From: Clytia hemisphaerica
Taxonomy: Eukaryota > Cnidaria > Hydrozoa > Leptothecata > Clytiidae
Direction of reading: 5' to 3'
Length of the DNA stretch: 64,000 nucleotides
Assembly (NCBI GenBank): GCA_902728285.1
Contig: CACVBU010001197.1
Location: 195,140-259,139, forward strand
The stretch's first letter is position 1; every line of letters starts with the position of its first letter. The notes below the pieces were generated by a model. The model saw nothing but the letters and a program-made list of their open reading frames with translations. It was not told the origin of the DNA and ran no database searches. The translations under genes and the position numbers were made by a program. This document shows, piece by piece, positions 48,601-60,600 of this stretch.

Positions 48601-51600
48601 GGGCCTTCTCCTTGACAGCTGAAAATATTCTTAAGAATCAATAAACGGGGGGGTGGAAAATTTTCGAAAAATTAACAAGTGAGGGGGACGTTTATTTGGA
48701 ACCTAAGAGTAGGTAAAGATTTCATTCACTTTTTCACCTTTCTCTGGCTACATTTGACCTTTTTAAGGCCTTTTCCAGCTGTTTTTTGACCAACGTTTTT
48801 CATTGCAGCTCCCAAATTACAAGAATTACCTTCCGAAAAAAGAATTTAAACTCTTCTTTTATTTTGTGTGACCTATTCCTTGATGGCCTTGACCTTCTGA
48901 GGCCTTTTAGGGTGTTCTAACATTTTTCCATCAAAAAAGGTCTCAACACTTTTTTTTCAATCATGTGTCTTCCTAACCGAAAATGCAAGCAATATCAGCA
49001 GCAATATATTTCGGAAATTTATTGTGCTTTTCTCTGGCCTCAGAAAAATGACGAAAGGTTTTAAACAACGACGATATAAGGAATGTGTGAAAGAATTACA
49101 GTTGACGCTCTCTAATTCGATCTTCAGGGGGAATTGGATTTTCATCGAATAAAGGAGCTTATCGAATAAGGGAGCGACCTTTATGAGAATTTCTTGTTGA
49201 CGGGGACTTCAAATTTCATCGAATAAGGAAGCCTATCGAATAAGGGAGCCTATCGAAAAGTATAACGTCGAATTAGAGAGCGTCAACTGTATAACCAAAT
49301 TAGTTGTGTTTTCTTTCACTCTTGCGTCTGCTCCTGCAGATATAACTTTTTAGATATTTCAACACTTTACTTAAGTTTTTTAGCCGCGATGACCTAGGAT
49401 TTTATCGTCTTCTTGAAGCTGTTTGAATTTGAATGCAAGGCGTTTTGATAGATTTTTTTGGAACTATTTTATTTTTTGAAAGTGTTCCTTCAGATGACCT
49501 AGAATCTTATGCTGCATGCATCCCCTCTGATATGTTTTGATATAGGTGATACCCAAATTTGGGGTAACCTGTTTCGATTTCCTTTAAATAGATTTAAAAT
49601 TCCAATGATTGTATTAATCTCTGGCCATTCAAATTTTAAATTCAAATTTAATGAAATCTAAAGATCTAGCTAATCAAGTTTATAACTCGAGAACACTAAG
49701 GTGGGGGTAATTCTCGAGCGGGAATTTTATTCACGATATACGCATTCTCTATATCAAAACATATTAGAGGGGATGTGTGCAGCCTACTAGAATCGGGGAA
49801 TGCCTTTTTGTGTGTTCGTGTCTGTGTGTATATCCCAAATACTTTGGAGCAGCCTGGAGACTTCAAAGATGGTCGGATTTGGCACACCTTGGTTGAATAT
49901 CTAATGACTTTTTTTTTCATATTTCAAAAATGTAGAATTTTTGGGACCTGGGCACTAGTCTTCCAAAACGAGGTTAAATCTTTTTGGACTGCCTAAAGAC
50001 TCCCCAAATGGTGGGATTCGACTGAAATTTGGCACATTTATTCCTTGTTCGTTTGTTTTCCTACAATCTGGCCTTAAAAATCTTGAATAATTTGAAGGTC
50101 AAGAAATTGAGCCCGGTGCGTTGCGCACTACTCTTTAATAAAGATAATATTTATTAGAAATGGATGGTGGATCTTGGAAAAGGTCCTACTAACGAAGGAG
50201 ATAAATGGTCGAGAAGGAAAGAATATTTGGTGGTTGGTGGGTGTTTAAATGAGATCAGTTGCGGGATTCTATTTTATTAAAAACACAAATGGTCAGGGAG
50301 GTGTCAGAAAATCGTACATTGAAGTTTTCATTTAATCCCTTCCAAATTTTTCTATTAAATGATCTAAGTGAAATTGAAATTACTACAATAAAGTTAAAGT
50401 TAAAGTAAATTTTTCAAATAGTCACTACGACAAGGCTTCAGATGGCTTCAGGTGTGTCTTCATCGTTTGATTTTTCATCTTCCATTTCGTCTCCACCTTT
50501 GGGGCAGTTTCGGATGAAACAGGGTGTCATATCGTAGACTGTATCTGACAAGGACTTAGATGGTTCCATTTCGTCTCCACCTTTGGGGCAGTTTCGGATG
50601 AAACAGGGTGTCATATCGTAGACTGTATCTGACCAGGACTTAGATGGTTCCATTTCGTCTCCACCTTTGGGGCAGTTTCGGATGAAACAGGGCGCCGCAT
50701 TGTAGACTGTATCACCCCAGCCCATTTCGTCACCCCAGCCCTTTTCGTCACCCCAGCCCTTTTCGTCACCCCAGCCCATTTCGTCACCCCAGCCCATTTC
50801 GTCACCCCAGCCCATTGGATTTGCCAAGGTAGTAGTGGTCAGTGCAAGGACCAAAGCGAAGATAGTCAAGCCTTCCATTGTTTCTAAAAAATCACAAGAC
50901 TATATAATATTAATATCTTAAAGTAGTGAGACTGTGAAATGTGTTGCCCTGAACTGGGAATTTTCGGGCTAAGAATCTTCGAACAAGAAAGAAACCTAAT
51001 ACTTTGATGTTTTTTTCTTTCAAAGAAAACGTTGTTTTGCCTAGCCTGGTGGCCATTGACTAGTGAACCTGGACGCTACCTATCTATTTCGGACAAGAGA
51101 AAACAGGGCCTCAGAAACCGACAATGAAATTTCCCATACATAATTTTGCCCAATTCATCTAGTCTTCCTTTTGAAAGAGAATTTACAAAAGAAGACTCTT
51201 ACCTTATTTCGTCGTTTTTCAAACCAAAAATGATGAGAATTGTAAAAAATGGATGCCCATTTATGCATATAACTTATTTGAATTTTAGATAAAGAGTTCT
51301 ATTGTTTTATTGCGTTGCCTAACAAAACTAGCCTTAAATGTCTCTTTGTTTGGACATGCTGGCCTAGTATGTTGCTATGAGAATTATTTTTCGAATCTCG
51401 CATATCAAAGCAATTCGCTTTATTTTTTTTAAAATAAATTTTCTTTATTTTATAATTAATTTTTTTTGAAAATTTTCCGCGTTCTCTATCTTTTGCACGT
51501 TACTTGGTTTTATAGCGTCGTCATTTTATCGAGCCTCTAAATGAAAGAAACGATTCAGCCAGGCGTAAAACTGGTACCAAACTTCCTTTCGGGGAAACCA

Positions 51601-54600
51601 AAGCAATTCTCTTTTTTACAGAAGTGTTAAACTTTTGAATGATCTAGAAGAAGATATTGTTGAAGCACCATCCTTACAAGTCTTCAAAGAACGTTTGATA
51701 AAATAGAATGGGAGGGAAAACTTTGTGAAAAAATATAAAATCAAAGGTTCTGTTTCAAAGAGGTCAGTAGATCAGCGAAATATATTGCTATAAAATTGAA
51801 TTAAATTAATAAAAAAAAAAAATAGAAAAATATTATTTTGAAACAGAGCTAGTGATGATGTAACTCAAATTGATTCATACTTCGAATTTAAGAATCCAAT
51901 ACACGCTTTTTGGACCTACCCCGGTGGGGTAGAGGTCCTTTAAATTAACCGATGTCCGTCCGTTCGTCTGTTCGTCCGTTCGTCCGTCTGTTACCAGCTT
52001 TTCTCAGGATTGGCTCATTAGTTTTTTTTGATTTTTGGCACAATGATGCAAAATGGTAATGCCCAAAATGTGACGGAGCCCGATTTTCGAAAAAAAATTA
52101 TTTCCGGCCGAAAATGCCGGAAATATGCCGGAAAAACCGGTTTTTTGGCATTTTCTCGAGATTTCATCATTAGTTTTTTCTGATTTTTTGCACAAAGATG
52201 CGTATTAGCAATGCCCAAAACTTGGCCGAGTCCGATTTTTGAGAAAAAAATTTTTCCGGTCGAAAATGCCGGAAATATGCCGGAAATCGCCATTTTTGCA
52301 GATTTTCATCGGACTTTTTCCTTATTTTTTTTATTTCGTTGTCTTTCACACAAAAACATTATTAATAGCAATGCCCACCATTAAGCATGGTTCAATCGTC
52401 AATAGAACTGAGTTTTGAAGCCGGAACTTTCTAAAAATCGCCGGTGCAGCCCATTTTCGCCGGAAAAACGGTATTTCTTGATTTTCTCGAGCTGTACTTT
52501 ATATTTTTTTATGAAATTTTACACACTGATGCAAAATGATACTACCTAAAATGTGACGGAGCCCGATTTTGGAAAAAAAAATTTTCCGGCCGAAAATGCC
52601 GGAAATATGCCGGAAAAACAGGTTTTTTGACATTTTCTCGAGATTTTGTCATTAGTTTTTTCTGTTTTTTTGCTCAAAGATGCGTATTAACAATGCCCAA
52701 ATCATTGCCGAGTCCGATTTTTGAGAAAAGATTTTTCCGGCCGAAAATGCCGGAAATATGCCGGAAATCGCCGTTTTCGCAGATTTGAATTGGGCTTTTT
52801 CCATACATTTCTTTGTTTTTCACTTAAAAAAATTATTGATAACAATGCCACCATCAAGCATGATTCAATTGTCAATAAAACTTTTGCAATTCTGCAACCG
52901 GAACTTTCTATTTCTTTTTTCCCTAAACCCCTCCCCCCCCCCATCAACAATCAATGATGACATTTAATGCATTTTCGCTAAGCGCTATATTTTCTTAATG
53001 ATTGGTTTTCTCCTTATTGCTATCTAAGTTTCATCATCAGGTAGGTCCATTCAGCATGTTGCTTGTTCTTTTTATAAGAATACACTTTAAAATATAAGAA
53101 TGTCCATGATGAAAATGGCCAAAAATTTAAGAATAATGCTAAGAACATCACCCTCGTGGAATTTTGCTACTCAAGCTAAGAATGCCATTTTTTGTCAATT
53201 TGGGGTAATGCTCACTCCTTTCACAAAAATGTCAATTTTATGCTTGAGACGTATGTACTAAATGAATGTTAAATCTAGTCTGAATTAGGATCTTAACCTA
53301 AGAATGCAGTAAGAATATTTTAGGATGATTTTCCCAAAAAAGAAGAAGAAGAATATCCATGATGAAATGGATTTACACCATTCTTATAAAATTAGTAGTC
53401 ATTTAGTAGTCATCAGCGTGTAGTCATTTCTGGTGGGGATAGTCAAGATCTGACTATGAATCTTTTCTCTCGTACTGTCGGTGAGGAAGCCATTATTTCA
53501 CGTTTTTACTCCTTATGACAATATGAATTGACACAAATGTAAATAGTTTTATTGAAAAAAAAGTTTGTCTTCTCGTCTCAAAAAAAAGCCCGTTTCTTTC
53601 GACGTAAAATGGAGAACCAATCAAAATACGAGTAAATGAAATCTGTGTAAAACCATTTAGCTAAAGTCATCATCAAAACGTTCAGCCTATTGTTCACATC
53701 TCCTGTTTTATGGTTTTATGAGAGAAGGATCGGGACCAAAAGATCTAGTTGTTCGTCTCCTCCAATGCGCTTGCTTGTTGCAGTTAAGAAATTTAACGAA
53801 GTTTGTATGTTATGGATGGTTCTCAACTTTGTAGAATTTGGGAATGTCTGTCTGTGTGTATGCCCCAAAACTTTAGGGCAGCCTGGAGACTTCAAAAATG
53901 GCGGGATTTGGCTTAAATTTTGCACACTTGTTCCTTGGGTGAATATCTGGGGGTGTTTTTTTTCCATTTTTTGAAAATTTTACTTTTTGGAGACTGGTGA
54001 CGAGTTTTTCTCCAAAACGAGGCTAAAACTTTGGGGCAGCCTGGAGACTTCAAAAATGGTGGGATTTGGCTGAAATTTTTCACACTTGTTCCTTGGGTGA
54101 ATATCTGGGGGTATTTTTCCATTTTTTGAAAATTTTACTTTTTGGAGACTGGGGACGAGTTTTTCGCCAAAACGAGGATAAAACTTTGGGGCAGCCTGGA
54201 GACTTCAAAAATGGTGGGATTTGGCTGAAATTTTTCACACTTGTTCCTTGGGTGAATATCTGGGGGTATTTTTCCATTTTTTGAAAATTTTACTTTTTGG
54301 AGACTGGGGACGAGTTTTTCTCCAAAACGAGGCTAAAACTTTGGGGCAGCCTGGAGACTTCAAAAATGGTGGGATTTGGCTGAAATTTTTCACACTTGTT
54401 CCTTGGGTGAATATCTGGGGGTATTTTTCCATTTTTTGAAAATTTTACTTTTTGGAGACTGGGGACGAGTTTTTCGCCAAAACGAGGCTAAAACTTTGGG
54501 GCAGCCTGGAGACTTCAAAAATGGTCGGATTTGGCTGAAATTTTGCACACTTATTCCTTGGGTGAATATCTGGGGTCTACAATTGGGCCTATAGCTATAA

Positions 54601-57600
54601 AAAATTTGAAGCTACTGAAGTTGAGCCCAGTGCGTTGCGCACGTTCGACTATTTATGACTCAAAATTGTCCAATGATATTGTGATTTCCGCTTCTAAAGT
54701 TGACACTACACTTTTAAGAAACATGAGGCTCAGAATGCCTAAAATCTAAGAAACATCTAAGAAACATGCTGAGGCTGAGAATGAGAAAATAACATTGTTT
54801 ATTTAGTTTTTTTTTAAGAACCTTCCAATCAAAACAAATGCTTTTTTTTCTTTGCATGAAAAATAGGCTTGATTATGTCAAAAAGTTTAGAAACATGTAA
54901 GAAACGTTTTTAAAGGCTCAAAAGGCCGATTTCTTAAGAAACATTGAGGCTGCTTGGTAAAACTAGTTTCTTAAAAAAAAACGTGTATACTCTAATTTTT
55001 CTCATAGGGTTTTAAAGAAGAGAACAAACGTTCCGATCCTGACCATTTGTGTTCGTTAGCCTTGGAAGTGATTCCCCAACATTCTTGTATGGTGTTTTGT
55101 GCTACTAAGAAAAATTGTGAAAATGTTGCCTTGTTGATCGCACAAGGTCTACCAAGGTATTAATGAACGTGGCATCGGAATTCCATGCTCTTTTCGCTGA
55201 ATTTCTTTTTTGCCAAAACACCTGGTGAAGGCATTATTGCATTTGTCAAGGTGATAAAACTAGGTGTTACTGTTTAAATTAAGTTCTACAACCCTTACGG
55301 AACATCTGGGACAAATTTCAAGCTTTTGTAACAAACTGAAGTCTTTTTTGTGTTACCAGACTCCCCTTTTGAGTTTTCCGTTAAAAGGTCACGATGAATT
55401 TTTGTCATTCTTCCTGTGAGATTCTTTACAGACAGTGCCAGGCTTATAAGAACTTATAATTTCTGTATGGAGGAGATGGGACATAGTCCCACTATGGGTT
55501 ACATCTCATGTTATCTATCATAATTTTTATTTTTGTCACCTATTTAAGAGACTTGAGGAACCATCGGGAAGAAGAGAAATACGCCCTCCTTCAAAACATT
55601 CACAACGTAGCCAACGGTGTCTGTAAGACCCTGGCCAGGACCATACCCTTCGGTATAGCTTACCATCACAGTGGGTTAACCATGGATGAGAGGAAGCTTG
55701 TAGAGGAAGCTTATTCTTCTGGCGTTCTCTGTCTATTATGTTGTACGTCGACCTTAGCAGCAGGTGTCAATTTACCAGCTAAAAGGTATTATTGAGTGAT
55801 CATTTTCAAGAATGTTTTGATTTCGGATTCGATAAGAATTCCATAGCCCACTATATCTTTTTTGTTTTATTTTACGATTTACCAAACTAAATTGCGCCAT
55901 CATTGTTTTGAATTCAATAATGCCGGTGACGAACATTATATAGCCAAGTTATTTACGTCAAATGTTTGTTTGTATAGACCTTCACTAAGTCGTTCGAAAT
56001 CTTTGTTGTAAATTTAAAACACAATAAAGAACGACTATGAAAATTTAATGTTCAATCTTATGTTAAGTATGGCACTTACAAGACAATAACGTTAAAATAT
56101 CTACTGTAATTATTTCAAATTGAAATTCTTTTAACCCTATTTGGGCCGGGCCTTTTTTGAGGTTAAATAATTCGGAGGGGGGAAAAAACATCCCCCCCCC
56201 CCTTCCATAAAATCCACAAAAAGGGTTGAAAAAGCTTGAAAATTCTATCATGTAAGTTTATGTTTATACCAAGAAAAGTTTGATGTTACTCATAGTTTGA
56301 TGACGTCAGCACTTTTTTGTAAGAACTTCATGATTTAAACAGCTCCTGTTTTGATATTCTGGATAGCTAGATAAATTGTCTTTCGACAATATCTAATAAG
56401 ATATTCGAAATTGTCAAATTCTGGGTCTGTATAAGGCGCCAAAATCGAAAATATTATTTTTTTCGAAAATCGCGCGCCATTCTGAAAAAAATGACGTCAT
56501 CCAAAAATTCAATTCTTTCTTGCATTACAACATCTAGTTAAAGTCCATACGTTAACTGGTTCCCAAACTATCAGAGTTTGCATTTTCAAAAAAAATCGAG
56601 CCTTTTACCTGTAAAATTTGGGTCACTTTTTTAAAATGCTGACGTCATCAAATTTTGCGGGTTTGAATTTCAAAAATTTTTTGTTGGATAATGGGGTAAA
56701 ATAAAAGCTAGGAAAACTTTTGAAATTTCAAGGCAATAGCTCTAATTTTAAAAGTGTAACGACAAAATCTTTGTCAGGAATTATTTTGTCTCACCTGGTC
56801 CAAGTAGGGTTAAGAGTTAATATTTTAATCTTTTCTTGTTTGTAAGAGTAATACTTCGATCACCATATGTCGGAAACCAATGCATGTCACGTGCTCAATA
56901 CAAGCAAATGATTGGACGAGCCGGAAGGGCTGGGATTGACAGTTCAGGTGAAAGCATCCTAGTCATCGCAAAGAAAGACAAGAATAAACTCCACAAATTG
57001 ATCAGAGGAGCTATGGGATCTTGTTCAAGCAGTCTGATGTACGAAAAAGGGAAAGGACTCAGGCAGCTGATTCTGTCCCTGCTCGGCTTGAAGGTTAGTT
57101 GTTTTTGCACACTTTCAAACTGGGTTGATACCGCACCCTCTAAAGTTGAACCCCATTCTTTGTCAACCTACCCCAACCTTATCAAGAAATTCCTCTGAAC
57201 CCTATTACTTTCGGAGTAACTCCAAATCAAAATCATTTCACCCTTAGGCTCTGAGGGACGCGATTTTACATCTTGAAATAGTCGCAAAATACAAAATCCC
57301 ATACTTTAGGTCCCAGCTCCTTACGACTCGATTTAAAGGGGCATTGACCGTATGGTTTTTGAAAGAATATCAAATTACCTTTCAAATGGTACCAAAAGGA
57401 TTGTTTAACTTCCAGATTACAAGCTTTAATATCATTATGAAGTATTAAGTTTATTATAGATATAGAAATTATATAATTTTTTCTAGATTTTCAAAAATGT
57501 ATTCAAAGGGTTAAAACAAAACAGAAAACGTACTCTCTAAAAACGTACACCAAACTTTTTCTCCTACTCCTACGAGTTTAACCAAGAAATCGAGGTTAGA

Positions 57601-60600
57601 AGATTAGAAAACGCATGTGTTGTCCATTGCATGGTGGTATCAAAGTGTACAGAGGACCCTCTACTCTACTTTATAAATCTACCTTTCCCTTAAGGACGAC
57701 CTTTCGGAAGAATCTCTACCTACCGAGAATACTGCTATTTTCCAGTGTTTTTATGATAAGACAAATTTTGAATAATGTTGGCAAACCTAAATGCTAATTG
57801 TAATAATCCCGCCTTTAACCGAAACAAAAATTTGAAATAAATCTATATTTCCTTAACTCGCACAAATTTGCATTCCCCGTGTGCATTTAAGTTACGGAGA
57901 CTTCACTGTATTAAGAAATTCTCTCTTCGTCTTAGATTTGCGATTCTGTATCCGAGTTAGAAAATCTCCTCCGAACCACGCTATACCATGTGCAAGAGAC
58001 GAGCACTAATGCAGCAACATATGATAAAGAAAACCAAAAACCCAAGAGAGAAGACAGCGAGTCTCTCTTCCAAATGATCAACAAACAAATCGAAGCTTTA
58101 ATGTCTATGTCGATGATATCAAGAAAATGTATGAATAAGGGAGGGCAAGCTTTGGTCCAACCACATTTTTCTAAAAAAAAACACAACTTTAGACCTTAAA
58201 GGGATAATCAGATGGTCTGAGACATTTTGCCTGCAGATAGCTTCTAGGATGTTAGGAAAAACCTCTAAATTTTTCGGTGTACTTATTTTCCTAACTCAAC
58301 TTATGCCAATTTGAAATTTTGAACTTTTTCTTGAAAACAATAGAAAAAAGTGTGAAAAGTCCCTGAAAAGTCCCATTTTTCGAGATTTCAAAGTGGCATA
58401 ACTTGAGCTAGAAAAATAAGTACACCGAAAAATTTAGAGGTTTTTCCTAACATCCTAGATGCTATCTGCAGACAAAATATCTCAGACCATCTGATTATCC
58501 CTTTAAAAATACCGCTTTAGGGAATCTGGAAGGTTTGAAATTAGAAAAATATTTTTCGCTAACCATGATGTCATATACTTTTGTTACTAACTCCCTGCCG
58601 TTCTTTTCTTGAAGCCAATCCTGCTCATAGATAATTGAATTCGATTACACACTGAATAATGTTGGAAATTCCTTGAAAATTTTGATAACTGAACAAAAGG
58701 CAGAGTATCAGCCAGGCAAAACTAGCTGTTCAAAAAAGTAAAAAAAATAATGATCTTGAGAAATATCTAGCTACAGTTGACGCTCTCTAATTTGACGTTC
58801 TACTATTCAATATACGTTCCATTATTCGATAATATTGAAAGTCACCATCAACAAGAAACTCTTATAACCAATGCTCTACTATTCGATAATCCAATTGCCC
58901 TTAAAAATCGAATTGGAGAGCGCCAACTGTAAATCTTTTCATTATAGCCTCACCATGTCCGTCAAGAGAGAACTCGCAAGAAAGTATCACTATAGAAGGA
59001 GAATCTCAAACGAAAGATGAACAAAATAAAGCTGACGTCAGCAATGACACCAATGATAAGAAGCGAACCACCGATGATCCAGTGGACGGTGTCAATGTTG
59101 GATTAACTCCCAGTAAACTGGTCATCACTGACATCGGACGAGCTACTGTTAAAGGTTATAGTCAACTATCTTTAATTCGAACTTCTACAATCCGATTATT
59201 TCTGTAATTTGGACTAAAACATTGGTCCCCTCAGTGTAAAACGCTCACTATGATTCGAAGAAACATATAGTCCCATGGAGATCGAATAAGAAAGAGGCAA
59301 CTGTATATTTAAGGCATTATTTAACGTATCTCAATACCATTTGCTTACACTGAATTTTCAGAACAAAATAAAAAAGGACTTTCTCGCGAGCACAAATTTT
59401 CTAAAATTCCTTCAATAACTTTACTTTATCAACATAAGATGCTTTATCCCGGCACGCCGGAAGCTTTTTAAATCTGGTACGGCGAATGAGGAAATTTAGG
59501 CGATTTTACCGACGTTTTTTGGTCAATAATTAGCTTTGCTACGAGTGTTCTAATGTCACCTTTTTCTAAGAATATGTTTTTTTATATTTTGCTATTTCTT
59601 TTGGAAGTTTTTTTTTTGGTTTTGGTCAGAAATTAGTGCATGTTCTTTTGAAATTGTTATTTAAGAAACGTGTAATGAAATATTCATTATCTCCCTAGGT
59701 TGCATCGATATAGACTTCGTACCAACTCTCTACAAAGACTTGAAGAAATCACTACAAGGGATCGTGTTGGCTACTGAACTACATTTGTTATATTTGGCCA
59801 CGCCGATCGACCAAACAGCTATATTGACGGTGAAGTGGATGACTTATTATCGCCAGGTTGGTTTTCACGCTTAGTAAAGACCAAAGAGATTCTACCCACA
59901 CTCAAGATATTGCATTTTTGCTATTTTGGTGACGTCATCGTGCCTAAAGTGTGAAAATGTTTGCTTGCCTAAAGTCAATTAAAGCCTCATAGCTTCTCTC
60001 GTTGTATTCTCCATCAAATTTCTGATCCAACGATGGGTCAAGGCTCTCTTAAGAGAGTTTGCAATGTAAATATGGTGCAGTAATATGAGGAGTCATGGGG
60101 CATACATACTCGCGAGGGGGGTTGGAAAATTTTTGAGATTTCAATAAACGGGGGGGGGGGGACCTAATTGCCGGGGGGCTGGAAATTGTATTTCTGAAAA
60201 CCCAAAGATAAGGTAGATATAGGCTAAAACCATGCTATTTAGAGAAAAATAGGGGGTCTTCTCTTTGACAGCTGAAAATATTCTTAAAAATTAATAAACA
60301 AGGGGGTCCTAATAAGGTCCGGGGGGTTGAAAAAGTTTTCGAAAATTAACAAGCGGGGGGGGGGGGGTGGGTTATTTGGAACCTAAGAGTAACCCCTTTT
60401 ATATTAAACTTTTCATTAAGGGCACGGGTCACTTACTTGACTTGGCTTGCTTACCACATTAATTAAAATGCCTAAGGAAATATACCGTTATTTGTTTTAA
60501 ATATGGATATAAGCTATACCGGGTGGCCCACTGAAGGGTATAATCGCTAACTGTGTCCGTTATAATGCGAATCTTTAGAGATAAAAAATTTAAAATTAGG

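Noticed and set aside
36502..50878. The nested class C GPCR as receptor for the nested conopressin-like peptide
   Set aside because: Known vasopressin/oxytocin receptors are class A; proximity inside HELQ is not evidence of pairing.
50438..50878. Calling the conopressin-like gene a venom component
   Set aside because: Lys-conopressin occurs both as an endogenous hormone and in venoms; nothing in the sequence shows the tissue of expression.
53716..54594. Series of near-identical 65-72 codon frames on both strands
   Set aside because: Produced by the 155-bp tandem array, repeating with its period; not a gene family.
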